Source: Verrucomicrobiota bacterium (GTDB lineage Bacteria; Verrucomicrobiota; Verrucomicrobiia; Limisphaerales; UBA9464). From it: a DNA stretch of 64,000 nt. The notes under the pieces are model-generated. The model searched no databases and was not told the origin of the DNA. It was given only the letters and a program-made list of their open reading frames with translations. The stretch lies in contig CANIZL010000011.1 in NCBI GenBank assembly GCA_947471985.1, forward strand, positions 26,026 through 90,025, given 5' to 3'. This document shows, in pieces, positions 1 through 8,473 of this stretch (positions are counted from its first letter, which is position 1; every line of letters starts with the position of its first letter). The position numbers and the translations under genes were made by a program.

Positions 1-2273
1 GTGACGTGCTGGCGGCCAATCCGCACGCGGACAGCTTCGGCAATCCCGGCATCTGGCACTTCTATACGGAACCGGTGACCGGCGCGGCCCTCGCGCCGGT
101 GATTCCTCCCGGATCGCTGCTGGCCCGTTGGCAGGCGGCGGGCACCGACGGGGAACGGGCGACCCTGGCGACGGAACTGCAGCGGCTCCTGACCGGCGGC
201 GTTCCGCCGGATGCGGCGACGCCGGACGGGCGGCTCTTTCAGCAACTGAACTCCCTCGGCGGGCCCTTGTTGCAGGCGGCCCGCGGATTGCCGGCGGTTT
301 CGCCGGCACCCGCGGCTGCTGCTGCGGTGTGGTCGCTGGCTCCGGAGATGTTTAGACGGGTTGCTCCGGGTTCTCCCGGGCGAACCGCACCGGAGGCCAC
401 CAGCCTGGCGGTGGCGGCGCCTTCGGTGTTGGAAATCCGCCTGCCGGCCGATTTGGTGGCGGGCGCCGAGTTTGTCACCACGGGCGTGCTGGATGCCGAA
501 GTCGGGGCGGAAGGCAGCGTGCAGTTGCAGGTCTTGACCACGAAACCCGCGGGTGACGGTGGCTTGCTGCCGAGTGGCACCACCGTGACCCAGGGCAGCG
601 GTCCGTGGACCTCGGACACGCGGCAGTTGTCGCATCGCTCTCCGGTCATCACCCGCGAGGGCAGTTCGGCCCGGCGCCGTTGGGAACGGGCCTTTGAGGA
701 ATTCCGCAATCAATTCCCGGCCGCCCTGTGTTACGTGAAGATTGTACCCGTCGACGAAGTGGTGACGCTCACGTTGTATCATCGCGAGGACGGCCAGTTG
801 GCGCGCCTGATGTTGGACGACGCCCAGGCGGCGCGGCTCGATCGCTTGTGGGACGAGCTGCACTACGTCAGTCAGGATGCACTGACCTTGGTGGATGCCT
901 ATGAGCAGCTTTGGCAATACGCCACGCAGGATGCGGATCCCAAGGTGTTCGAGCCGATGCGGAAGCCGATTTACGAACGCGCGGCCGCCTTCAAGCAGAA
1001 GCTGATCGACACCCAGCCCCGGCATCTGGACGCGGTGTTGAAGTTCGCCCACGAGGCGTATCGGCGTCCGCTTACGACCGAGGAAGGCACCGAACTCCGT
1101 GGGCTCTACGATCGGTTGCGGAAAGAGGAATTGCCGCATGACGCGGCGATCCGGCTCATGGTGGCGCGGATTTTGGTGACGCCGGCGTTCCTGTATCGGC
1201 TCGAGCAAGCCGGGCCGGCGCGGGATGCGGTGCCGGTGACCGAATGGGAACTCGCCACACGGCTCAGTTATTTCCTGTGGTCCTCCACGCCCGATGCGGA
1301 ACTCACCTCAATGGCGGCGGCGGGATTGTTGCACGATCCGGAGGTGCTGGTGGGGCAGGCGCGTCGCATGTTGCATGACGGGCGGGTGCGCCGGCTGGCC
1401 ACTGAGTTCGGTTGTGCCTGGCTGCATCTGCATGATTTCGAAGCCAGCGACGAAAAGAGCGAACGCCATTTTCCCACCTTCGCCGGTTTGCGCGGCGATA
1501 TGTATGAGGAGGTCGTGCGCTACCTGACGGATCTCTTTCAGAACGGCGGCTCGGTGATGTCGGTGTTCCAATCCGATTACACCTTCCTGAACGAAGCGCT
1601 CGCCAAGCACTACGGCATTCCCAACGTGACCGGCCCCGAATGGCGCCGGGTGGATGGAGTGCAGGCGTTCGGTCGCGGCGGGGTTCTCGGTTTCGGCGCC
1701 ACGCTGGCCCGGCAGTCCGGGGCGTCCCGCACCAGTCCGATCCTCCGGGGCAACTGGGTGTCCGAGGTGCTCCTGGGCGAGAAGCTGCCGCGGCCCCCGA
1801 AAGACGTGCCGCGGCTGCCCGAAGACGAGGCGGCCGAGACCCTGACCGTGCGGCAACTCACCGAGAAACACAGCAGCGATCCCCGGTGCTCCGGATGTCA
1901 CCGGCGCATCGACGGCTTCGGCTTTGCCCTGGAAGCGTATGATGCCATCGGGCGTTGGCGGACGAAGGACTTGGGGGACCGTCCTCTCGATACCGCGACC
2001 GCGTTGTTCGACGGCACACGGGTGAAGGACGCGACGGATCTGCGGCAGTATCTGGTGTCGCAAAAACGCAAAGTGGTGCGGCGTCATTTTAGCCGGATGC
2101 TGGTGGGTTATGCGCTGGGGCGTGGGGTGCGGTTGTCGGATCAACCGTTGATTACCCAGATGCAGAAGGACCTCGAAGCCAACGGCAATCGCTTCAGTGT
2201 CGCGGTGGAAACCCTGGTGCGCAGTCGGCAATTCCGCGAGATCCGCGGTCGCGAAATGGCGTCGGACGACTGA
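1..2273 (+). CDS. DUF1592/DUF1588/DUF1585 domain protein (Planctomycete-type cytochrome-like), 5' truncated
   Basis: The frame is open to the left edge, so the N-terminus lies outside the window; the first GTG at 6 is unlikely to be the real start. Domains in order along the visible ~755 residues: an unassigned N-terminal stretch, a DUF1595-like helical segment (about 290-400), DUF1592 (about 410-540), DUF1588 (about 550-650) and a C-terminal DUF1585 block (about 680-750). DUF1588 carries the C-S-G-C-H motif, which resembles a haem c site. Full family members also have an upstream cytochrome and DUF1587 region, consistent with truncation by the window edge. They are exported proteins abundant in Planctomycetes and Verrucomicrobia, often paired with a DUF1501 protein. 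The substrate is not known from sequence. It is followed by a perfect hairpin at 2292-2321. Confidence 0.85.
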   Translation, partial: DVLAANPHADSFGNPGIWHFYTEPVTGAALAPVIPPGSLLARWQAAGTDGERATLATELQRLLTGGVPPDAATPDGRLFQQLNSLGGPLLQAARGLPAVSPAPAAAAAVWSLAPEMFRRVAPGSPGRTAPEATSLAVAAPSVLEIRLPADLVAGAEFVTTGVLDAEVGAEGSVQLQVLTTKPAGDGGLLPSGTTVTQGSGPWTSDTRQLSHRSPVITREGSSARRRWERAFEEFRNQFPAALCYVKIVPVDEVVTLTLYHREDGQLARLMLDDAQAARLDRLWDELHYVSQDALTLVDAYEQLWQYATQDADPKVFEPMRKPIYERAAAFKQKLIDTQPRHLDAVLKFAHEAYRRPLTTEEGTELRGLYDRLRKEELPHDAAIRLMVARILVTPAFLYRLEQAGPARDAVPVTEWELATRLSYFLWSSTPDAELTSMAAAGLLHDPEVLVGQARRMLHDGRVRRLATEFGCAWLHLHDFEASDEKSERHFPTFAGLRGDMYEEVVRYLTDLFQNGGSVMSVFQSDYTFLNEALAKHYGIPNVTGPEWRRVDGVQAFGRGGVLGFGATLARQSGASRTSPILRGNWVSEVLLGEKLPRPPKDVPRLPEDEAAETLTVRQLTEKHSSDPRCSGCHRRIDGFGFALEAYDAIGRWRTKDLGDRPLDTATALFDGTRVKDATDLRQYLVSQKRKVVRRHFSRMLVGYALGRGVRLSDQPLITQMQKDLEANGNRFSVAVETLVRSRQFREIRGREMASDD

Positions 2274-2291
2274 TAACCCGCGGACTGGCAA

Positions 2292-2321
2292 CGCATTCCG
2301 GGGAATGGACCCCGGAATGCG
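2292..2321. terminator. Perfect 12-bp inverted repeat, possible terminator
   Basis: CGCATTCCGGGG and its exact complement CCCCGGAATGCG are separated by a 6-base loop, 18 bases after the stop of the DUF1592 gene. The stem is strong. There is no immediate T-run (TTTT comes about 18 bases later), so intrinsic termination is plausible but not proven. Confidence 0.4.
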
Positions 2322-2555
2322 GGGCCTTGATGCTTCCGTTTTGGGTGCGCGGTGCGTTTTGCCGTGCTTTGGGGATTCGCCGGTTCTGGCATTTCGGACC
2401 CCGCAAATTGGGGCTATGGGTTCCGGGTGTCTGAGTATACTCGTTCGCCCCGCTTTTCGCCCCGACCCCCGGTCCGTCGCGATGAGGGGTTTCGTCGACC
2501 CGCTCCTGCTCCCGCTCCCGCCAGCGCCAGCGCCAGCGCTCCACGCGGTGAACCG

Positions 2556-3782
2556 ATGGTGTCCGCCCAGCCCTTTGCCCCGCCCAGCCCGCCGCCGAAC
2601 ACCACCGGCTGGCGCACGCCCTGGGTGCAGTTGAAGACCTGGACGTTTCATCCCCAGATTTATCCGTCCATGATCCGCGACGCTTCGCCGGACGCCCGGC
2701 CTGGGGCGCTGGTCAGTGTCTACGACAAGGACGGCCGGGAATTTGGGGCCGGCTTGTGGAATCCCTCCGCCCGGGTGCCGCTGCGGGTCCTGCATCACGG
2801 CACGGAGCCGTTTGGGGAGGACGAACTGACCGCGTATCTAGACCGCGCAATCGAGCTTCGGCTCGACTTGCTCAAACTCGGCGCGCAAACGGAAGCCTTC
2901 CGGGTGATCCACTCCGATGCCGACGGCCTCAGCGGACTGATCATTGATCGCTTTGGGGATACCTTGAGTGTGCAGTTGCACAGCCTCGGGATGGCCCAGC
3001 GCCTCGCGGGTTGGCTGCCGCACCTGCACGCCCGGTTGGGAACCAAACGCTGCGTCGTGGAAGTGGATCCGGCGATCGCACGGTTTGAGAAGATTGATAT
3101 GCGGATGCTGAAGTCCGATCCGGTGCGGGCGGTGAAGTTTCGCGAGAACGGGTTGCTGTACGAGGTGGACTTCGCGACCGGCCACAAGACGGGATTCTTC
3201 TGTGACCAGCGGGATAATCGCCGTCGCCTGGTGGATTTCTGCAAGGACAAGCGGGTGCTCGACATCTGCTGTTACACGGGCGGCTTTGCGCTCGCGGCCA
3301 AGGTGCTCGGAGGTGCGAAGGAAGTGGTCGGCGTGGACCTCGACGAAGCGGCGATCGCCCAGGCCAAGCGCAATGCGAACATCAACGGCCAGGCCCGCAT
3401 CGAATGGGTGCACTGCGATGGCTTCAGTTATCTGCGGCAGATGCGCAAAAACACGGAACGTTGGGACGTGGTGGTGCTGGATCCGCCAAAACTCGTTTTC
3501 AGCCGCGAGCCCGAGGAGGGCGAAGAGGATGGCATCGTGAAATACGAGGACTTGAACAGCCTCGGCATCGTGGTCACGGCGCCCGGCGGCTTGTTGGTGA
3601 CCTGCTCCTGTTCGGGCCAGTTGAGCGCCGAGGATTTTGAGCGGGCGGTGGTGAAGGCCGCGCATCGGGTCGGTCGCAAGCTCCAGATCATTGATCGCAC
3701 CGGCCCTGGTGCAGATCATCCGATGATGTCGAACTGCCCGGAAAGTCGGTATCTGAAAGTGATCTGGGCGCGGGTCTGGTGA
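2556..3782 (+). CDS. Class I SAM-dependent rRNA methyltransferase, RlmI-like
   Basis: This is a 408-residue protein from ATG 2556. The frame is open further upstream, but that stretch encodes Pro/Ala/Ser low complexity over a simple CGCCAG repeat, so I prefer 2556. Order: an N-terminal PUA-like region (about 25-100), a linker, the RlmI-type G-H-K-T-G-F-F-x-D-Q-R-D-N-R segment (209-222), SAM motif I VLDICCYTGGFA (234-245), the acidic ribose-binding VGVDLD (258-263), and the L-D-P-P-K-L catalytic loop (308-313). A C-S-C-S motif follows near the end. Relatives methylate cytosine C5 of 23S rRNA (RlmI) or act on other RNA. The exact target cannot be read from sequence. It ends 9 bp from the convergent sigma factor gene. 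Confidence 0.9.
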   Translation: MVSAQPFAPPSPPPNTTGWRTPWVQLKTWTFHPQIYPSMIRDASPDARPGALVSVYDKDGREFGAGLWNPSARVPLRVLHHGTEPFGEDELTAYLDRAIELRLDLLKLGAQTEAFRVIHSDADGLSGLIIDRFGDTLSVQLHSLGMAQRLAGWLPHLHARLGTKRCVVEVDPAIARFEKIDMRMLKSDPVRAVKFRENGLLYEVDFATGHKTGFFCDQRDNRRRLVDFCKDKRVLDICCYTGGFALAAKVLGGAKEVVGVDLDEAAIAQAKRNANINGQARIEWVHCDGFSYLRQMRKNTERWDVVVLDPPKLVFSREPEEGEEDGIVKYEDLNSLGIVVTAPGGLLVTCSCSGQLSAEDFERAVVKAAHRVGRKLQIIDRTGPGADHPMMSNCPESRYLKVIWARVW

Positions 3783-3791
3783 CCCGCTGGA

Positions 3792-5204
3792 TTACTTGTC
3801 GGGTTCGGGCTGCGCGGGCGCGGGCGGGGCACCGGTTGCGGTGCCTTCCCGTTCGAATTCCGCGACACGGCTGCCACTGACCTGTTGAACGCTGCCGTCG
3901 GCCAGGCAGTAGACGTGGGTCGCGCCGCCTGCGGGATTCTCCAGAACCTTCTTCTCCCGGAACAGGATGAGTTGCGGTTCGGTCTCGGAAACGGGGCGGG
4001 GTTGTGGGAAAAACTCGAAATCGTCCGGCGACAGCCCGCCGGGCATGTGGCCCTCGGCGTCCAGGCTCATTTCGGTGCGCATCATTTCGAACGTGGTGGG
4101 GAGGCGATCACCGTTGTCGACGGCATAGACGCGGGCCGCCAATCCGAGCATCTTGAGCGCGTTCACCCGCTGGATGATCAGTTTTTTGTATTCTGCCGCG
4201 GCCTGAACCTGCTCCAGTTGGGCCGCCTGGGCGGCGACTTGGGCCTGGAGTTGGACCACCTGGTTGGCCTGGACCTTCGGCGTCTCTTTTTTGCGCCGCG
4301 CGACTTCGGCCCGGAGTTGCAGCAGTTCCGTCAGCATCGCTTCGCTGAGCTTGCCGGCGTTGGGTTCGGCGGGCGGGGGCGCGGGAGTGGCGGCTTGGGT
4401 GAGTTGTTGGGTCAATGCAGCATTGGCTTCCGCCAGGGATTTAACCTGCTGGTGTTGCCGGACGCTGACCACGGCCAGAACGCCGGTGGCGACGGTGAGG
4501 GAGGCGAGGAGGGTTTTCATGGAGAATAGGGCGAACGCTGGGGCGGTAACCGCCGTGGTGCCGAGAATGGCGGCCGTGATGCCGCCGGCCACTCCGGCCG
4601 GCACCGGACTCCCCGCTGCGACGGTGAGGCTGGCGGCGACCGAGCCGGCCGCGACGGCGATGCCGCGTTGACGAAAATGATCGCGCAATCGTTCGAGTGC
4701 ACGGCTGACCCGTTTCTGAGCGGTGTCGTCGCTGGCGCCCAAGGCGGCGCCGATTTCACCGTAGGATTTGCCGCCGAAATACCGTTGCAGGACGGCATCA
4801 CGATCGGCGTCGGGAAGTGTGGCCAGAGCGTCGTCGAGCAGCGGTTGCAGGGTGGCGACGGCCTGGGCTTCGGCGAGATCGGGAGTGGTATCGGGCTGGT
4901 TCATGGCACGTTGTTCCCGCTCCTGGCGTCGGGTGTTGCTGCGGACGCAGTTGCGGGCGGCGTGAACGGTGGCGCGATGCAACCAGCCCGGGAGAAAAGT
5001 GGCGGGGGGCAGCACGCTGGCTTTGTGCGCGAGATCGGAAAACACCGTTTGGGCGACATCGCGGGCCACGTCCGGATCGCCGGTGATGCGTCGGGCGGTG
5101 CCCCACACTAGGGATACGTGCCGTTGCACCAATTCGGCGAAGGCTTCATCGGCACCGTGTTGGGCCCATCGTTCCAGCAGTTGCAAATCGCCGAGGACGT
5201 TCAT
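3792..5204 (-). CDS. ECF-type RNA polymerase sigma factor with membrane-anchored C-terminal extension
   Basis: The 470 residues begin with sigma region 2 (about 14-85; it includes the helix D-V-A-R-D-V-A-Q-T-V-F) and sigma region 4 (about 120-178, with helix-turn-helix Y-G-E-I-G-A-A-L-G-A-S). An Ala-rich segment and a hydrophobic helix (about 231-248) follow, then a Gln/Ala-rich predicted coiled coil (about 250-340). A C-terminal domain near 345-395 (L-G-L-A-A-R-V-Y-A-V-D-N) resembles the pseudopilin-like region of DUF1559 proteins. An ECF sigma factor normally stops near residue 180-200, so the tail more than doubles it. I infer that the tail either tethers the sigma factor at the membrane or acts as a fused anti-sigma/sensor. 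No separate anti-sigma gene adjoins it. Confidence 0.85.
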   Translation of the reverse strand: MNVLGDLQLLERWAQHGADEAFAELVQRHVSLVWGTARRITGDPDVARDVAQTVFSDLAHKASVLPPATFLPGWLHRATVHAARNCVRSNTRRQEREQRAMNQPDTTPDLAEAQAVATLQPLLDDALATLPDADRDAVLQRYFGGKSYGEIGAALGASDDTAQKRVSRALERLRDHFRQRGIAVAAGSVAASLTVAAGSPVPAGVAGGITAAILGTTAVTAPAFALFSMKTLLASLTVATGVLAVVSVRQHQQVKSLAEANAALTQQLTQAATPAPPPAEPNAGKLSEAMLTELLQLRAEVARRKKETPKVQANQVVQLQAQVAAQAAQLEQVQAAAEYKKLIIQRVNALKMLGLAARVYAVDNGDRLPTTFEMMRTEMSLDAEGHMPGGLSPDDFEFFPQPRPVSETEPQLILFREKKVLENPAGGATHVYCLADGSVQQVSGSRVAEFEREGTATGAPPAPAQPEPDK

Positions 5205-5408
5205 AGCTGCTTGAATACACCCGCCCGCGGCAAAATCCGACGCCCGAAATTAAAAAAACTCACGGCGGGGAGCCTGGCTGGCGAAAGGGGACCCCTACGG
5301 CCTGAGCGATTTCAAAGGCGGGACCATTAGGGGGCCGTCACAAAGTGCGCGACGCGCCTGACGCGCCGGCTACAAACTCCGTGGCGATTCCGGATCGTCG
5401 GGGGCGGC

Positions 5409-5436
5409 GAGACGGACACTGCTGCGTGTCTGTCTC
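5409..5436. terminator. 11-bp hairpin downstream of the ThuA gene
   Basis: GAGACGGACAC and GTGTCTGTCTC flank a 6-base loop; one pair is a G-U/mismatch depending on the strand. It lies 27 bases beyond the stop of the minus-strand ThuA gene. No U-tract follows on either strand, so terminator function is tentative. I see nothing else in the 258-base gap 5205-5462. Confidence 0.3.
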
Positions 5437-5462
5437 CTCCGTCAGGTAATCAGGCCGTTCGA

Positions 5463-6320
5463 TCAGGGGCGGGCTTTGCTGGCCTTCGCGTCGGGGAAAT
5501 CGGCGGGAATCTTTTGGGTTACCTTGCCGGTGGCCGCCCATTCCACGCTGCGCTGCAACGTCACAGCGAATCCCTGGCAGTGCACGGCTTCCATGCCATG
5601 GCCCAAGGCGTCATGGACCACCCGGCCCTTGCCGAACGGGATTACCATGATCAGCGGTTCCTCCTCGCCGGTGCCGCCCTTTTCCTTGGGGGAGAAGGCG
5701 CTCGATAACACGGTGACGTTGTGGGCCGGACCGCGCAGCCGGTTGTACAGCTCATCCTGCCGGTGCATCCAGGCCGAGGGCAATCCCTTCATGATCGGAT
5801 GTTCCGGAGCCCGGGTCGTCATGACGAACTCGTGCTGGGCGCCGTGGCTGCCGCCGGGACCGGGAGTCATGTCGGGCGTCCAGGTGCCATCGCGCAGTCG
5901 CAGATAAGGGCCGCTCTTTTCGGAACGATTCCCCCAACCGCCCAAGCCGATCATCTCGTTATACGCCGGCCATTCGGGAAACGAATTGTCGGCCGCGTGC
6001 ACGCTCACGAACCCGCCCCCGCCGCGGACAAATTTCTCAAAATCCGCCTGCGTCTGTGGCGACCAGGATTCCCCGTTGTAGTTGGAAACGACGACTGCGT
6101 AGTCAGAGAATTTGGGCGACCACGATTTCAGATCGCCGCCGGCGCCGGGCGCGGTGTTGACTTCCACGTTAAAGATCCCGGGTTCATCGAGGATCTGTTT
6201 CAATACCGGCGTAGTGTGCTTCCAGTCGTGATTATTCTGACCATCCACCAAGAGGACTTTGATTCTGTCGGCCGCACTGGCGGAGAGGGTGACGACAGCC
6301 AGGAGGGTGAGTAATTTCAT
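5463..6320 (-). CDS. ThuA-like domain protein, secreted
   Basis: From ATG 6320 the 285-residue product starts with a short signal peptide (MKLLTLLAVVTLSASA) and then the ThuA fold opening I-K-V-L-L-V-D-G-Q-N-N-H-D-W. The frame extends 26 codons upstream, but only this start gives a signal peptide. ThuA proteins are glutamine-amidotransferase-like, were first linked to trehalose utilisation, and are expanded in Verrucomicrobia and Planctomycetes beside DUF1080 and PVC-type haem proteins. Conserved segments such as G-G-G-F-V-S-V-H-A-A-D and the Y-N-E-M-I-G-L-G-G-W run are present. The in vivo substrate is unknown; carbohydrate processing in the periplasm is the family-based inference. The gene appears monocistronic. 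Confidence 0.88.
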   Translation of the reverse strand: MKLLTLLAVVTLSASAADRIKVLLVDGQNNHDWKHTTPVLKQILDEPGIFNVEVNTAPGAGGDLKSWSPKFSDYAVVVSNYNGESWSPQTQADFEKFVRGGGGFVSVHAADNSFPEWPAYNEMIGLGGWGNRSEKSGPYLRLRDGTWTPDMTPGPGGSHGAQHEFVMTTRAPEHPIMKGLPSAWMHRQDELYNRLRGPAHNVTVLSSAFSPKEKGGTGEEEPLIMVIPFGKGRVVHDALGHGMEAVHCQGFAVTLQRSVEWAATGKVTQKIPADFPDAKASKARP

Positions 6321-6806
6321 GCGAGGTGGAAGCTGAGCGGAGCATCTCCCTCCGGCAAGCGCTACGCGGCAGCGATGGTGTCCCCGCAGGCCGGCCACGC
6401 ATTGGAATCCGATTTAGGGGTCCGGGTTCAGTGTTGTTACGCCCACGAATAAATGTGCCAGGTTCACTGACTAAACCATCGAGCCGGGCTCGCCATTCGA
6501 ACCCACAGAAGATGGTGCCAACCTCCCTATTCGCCAAGCCCAGAGATGGTGCCAGGTTCGCCATCTGCGCCGAATAGGGAGCCAGCCTCAGTATCTTGCG
6601 GGGGGGCATCACCGCTGGTGATGCAGCAGGCGGCGGAGCGAGCTATCGCGGCGGACCTGGACCGGGCATTTTGGGCTGTCGGTCAGCCCGTTAGGCAGGC
6701 CAAAACGCCTCCGGTGCCTCGCCTACGCCAGCGCTAGGCAGAGTTCTCCCCTTCCGGCGTGTGGTTTCGCCGGTTCGGCCGGTTGAAGGTGGGGTTCTTT
6801 GAGCCG
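6321..6806. other. Gene-free stretch holding the left RAYT repeat array
   Basis: This 486-base stretch has no convincing gene. It holds the short repeats listed at 6455-6600. From about 6738 it holds a segment that is nearly repeated at about 56252-56319 beside the second RAYT (GGCAGA-CTCTCCCC, then the GCCGTCAGCCGATGGCGTCGA-like run). The portion between those two differs between copies. Confidence 0.6.
6455..6600. repeat. RAYT-associated short repeats, left array of copy 1
   Basis: At least three units share the core GGTGCCAGGTTCRC or GGTGCCAACCTCC: 6455-6470, 6514-6530 and 6548-6565. The last is followed by a partly complementary GAATAGGGAGCCAGCCTC, giving an imperfect hairpin. The string GAGCCAGCCTCAGTATCTTGCG is shared with the array beside the second RAYT at 56087-56108 (near its end both copies agree). 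On the plus strand the units read toward the transposase gene. Confidence 0.7.
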
Positions 6807-7775
6807 TCAGCCGATGGCGTCGATGAGCAGGTCGCGCAGCACGGTGATTCCGGGGAGGGGGACACCCCGGAAGGGGCGGGCCCCATCCTTCCGCTTCGGG
6901 CTGAAGCGGTCCCGAAACCGCATGAACTGCTGGTCCACGAACTCCCGCGAACCCAGGACTACCCCATCGCTGAAATGCCGTATCCGCAGGCGCAGCACCT
7001 GGCCGCTGCCCAACTCGCCCCCCCGCGCCAGCTCGGCGCGGATCGTGTCCGGATCCAACACCTGTTTGTCGCTCGCATTCGCGGATCCAGCGGTCACAAA
7101 AAGGAAGCAGCGGTAGGCGGCCGCGGCCGCCGGCCAGTCCTGGGGTTCCAGGAAGCTCATCAATCCCTGCTGGATTGCGCTGTTGCCCACCAGCGCGGCG
7201 GCGTAGCCGCAGTGGCGGTAGTCCTTCGGATCCGAGATCAATCCCGCTCGCACGGGATTCAGATCAATGTACGCCGCCAACGTTTTCAAAGCGGTTGGGG
7301 AATCCTCCACCAGAAGACTCGTAAAACGTTCGGCCCACAGGGTACCGAAGCGGTCGTTTCGCTCGTTGTACCACCGACTGAAGCTTTGCTTGAACTCCTT
7401 CATGAAGGCCGAGACATCCCCCTGACGGGCTTCCACCGACGCCCGGATGGTTGCATCGATCTTCCCCGTCTTTTTCAAGCCTTCCTGCGCCAGCACCGTC
7501 CAGACGCCCTGCGGGCCGTAGAAAGCCCTCAGTTTCTCCAGTAGCGCCTCCTCGGAGAGTTCGGTCGGAGGAGGTATCCGTACCAGCAGGTGGAAGTGAT
7601 TGGACATCATGCAGTAGGTCAGCACCTCCACCCCACAGAAGGCGGCCAGGGGCCAGAGGAGCTGGACCAACTTCTCCTTCCCCAGGTCATCCAACAGCAT
7701 TTGCCCACCCACAATCCGTGAAAGGCAGTGATACACGGCCGTCTCCCCGACTGGTTTGATCCGCTTGAGTCTCAT
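6807..7775 (-). CDS. REP-associated tyrosine transposase (RAYT, Y1/HUH family), copy 1
   Basis: The 322-residue protein has the IS200-like Y1 transposase fold. It shows the HUH metal motif N-H-F-H-L-L (H60, H62) and the RAYT-typical downstream pattern F-S-R-W-Y-N-E-R-N-D-R-F-G-T-L-W-A-E-R-F, with A-Y-I-D-L-N-P-V-R-A-G further on. RAYTs are single-copy domesticated relatives of IS200/IS605 that bind and nick REP-like hairpins. By eye about 19 of 322 residues differ from the copy at 56320-57288, and similarity extends into both flanks. Arrays of short repeats flank the gene on both sides in opposite orientation, as expected for a cognate substrate. It is intact, so it may still be active. Confidence 0.92.
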   Translation of the reverse strand: MRLKRIKPVGETAVYHCLSRIVGGQMLLDDLGKEKLVQLLWPLAAFCGVEVLTYCMMSNHFHLLVRIPPPTELSEEALLEKLRAFYGPQGVWTVLAQEGLKKTGKIDATIRASVEARQGDVSAFMKEFKQSFSRWYNERNDRFGTLWAERFTSLLVEDSPTALKTLAAYIDLNPVRAGLISDPKDYRHCGYAAALVGNSAIQQGLMSFLEPQDWPAAAAAYRCFLFVTAGSANASDKQVLDPDTIRAELARGGELGSGQVLRLRIRHFSDGVVLGSREFVDQQFMRFRDRFSPKRKDGARPFRGVPLPGITVLRDLLIDAIG

Positions 7776-8176
7776 GTTGTTCTTCGTGGAATTTGAGGAA
7801 CCCCGCCCAACGGGACGGGGGTTCCACGCCCTGCTACGAAGAATTCGGGACGGAGTTACAGACTATTTTACAGTAAGCCTGGCTCGGTATACGAGGGACG
7901 GCCGGGGATAGGGAGCCTGGTACGCTGTCGGGCGAGTTACAGATCAGTGAACCTGCCGCCCTATCTGGCGCGTGGGGGGGATAGGGAGCGTGGCACCACT
8001 TGCACCCGGCAGTGAACCTGGCCCGGTGTTGGCGCTTACATTGGATGACGAACCTGGCCCTTCGTCAGATCGATAGTGAACTTGGCACCTTCGATTGGTA
8101 CCTCTGCTGGTGAGCTCGGTACTCTGAACCTGGCGCGCGGGGGTGGTGGCGCTGTTTCGCGTGCCACGGGGGATCG
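7776..8176. other. Gene-free stretch holding the right RAYT repeat array
   Basis: The first ~90 bases upstream of the RAYT start resemble the same region of the second copy (GGGGTTCCACGCCCTGCTAC is common to both). The remainder is the repeat array listed at 7877-8135. No gene is visible. Confidence 0.6.
7877..8135. repeat. RAYT-associated short repeats, right array of copy 1
   Basis: About eight units match AGTGAACCTGGCACC or GATAGGGAGCSTGGYAC. Examples start near 7877, 7907, 7945, 7980, 8011, 8045, 8073 and 8123. They are the reverse complement of the core seen left of the gene (GGTGCCAGGTTC), so the two arrays face each other across the transposase. Confidence 0.7.
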
Positions 8177-8422
8177 TTAGTCCCCGCCCCAGCGCCATCG
8201 GGCGGGTTCACCCTTCCAGACGCAGATCAGAAGGAGCAGCGTCGAAAGGCCGACGGTGTAGGTAGTGAAGTATCCCGGATGCTTCCGGCCGAAAATACTC
8301 CCTGCTGCGAGCGCGATCACGTAGAGGCCCAGTACCAGCCAGCCTTGCCAACGCCGGGGTACGCCCCAGCCGTAGCCATACCTCTTCGCCGGGAACCACG
8401 CTTTATCCTTGGGTAATGACAT
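8177..8422 (-). CDS. Small two-helix membrane protein, unknown function
   Basis: The product is 81 residues from ATG 8422, or 93 if the upstream ATG at 8458 is used. It has a charged N-terminus, an aromatic Y-G-Y-G-W-G-x-P-x-x-W-Q-G-W motif, and then two hydrophobic helices (about 29-48 and 54-72). The motif followed by two helices is seen in short conserved hypothetical proteins of other bacteria. I do not recognise a function. It lies 51 bases downstream of the kinase gene on the same strand and could be read through with it. Confidence 0.65.
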   Translation of the reverse strand: MSLPKDKAWFPAKRYGYGWGVPRRWQGWLVLGLYVIALAAGSIFGRKHPGYFTTYTVGLSTLLLLICVWKGEPARWRWGGD

Positions 8423-8473
8423 GAGATTTGATGGCCGATTGTGACTGGGCTTCACCATACGCTCCGTCGGAGA

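Noticed and set aside
1575..1625. L-A-K-H-Y-G-I in the DUF1592 protein as another copy of the D-P-x-L-A-K-R-Y-G-L motif
   Set aside because: This segment is part of the conserved DUF1592 fold (L-N-E-x-L-A-K-H-Y-G-I), so the similarity is coincidental.
2352..2555. N-terminal extension of the RlmI-like methyltransferase
   Set aside because: It encodes a Pro/Ala/Ser simple repeat over a CGCCAG-type microsatellite. The conserved PUA-like region starts soon after ATG 2556.
1308..2798. Minus-strand frame of 496 codons opposite the DUF1592 gene
   Set aside because: Low-complexity His/Arg/Gly composition typical of antisense frames in GC-rich DNA; no similarity.
7877..8135. CRISPR array
   Set aside because: Units are 15-20 bases, degenerate, with no constant spacer length and no cas genes. 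They match RAYT-type repeats instead.
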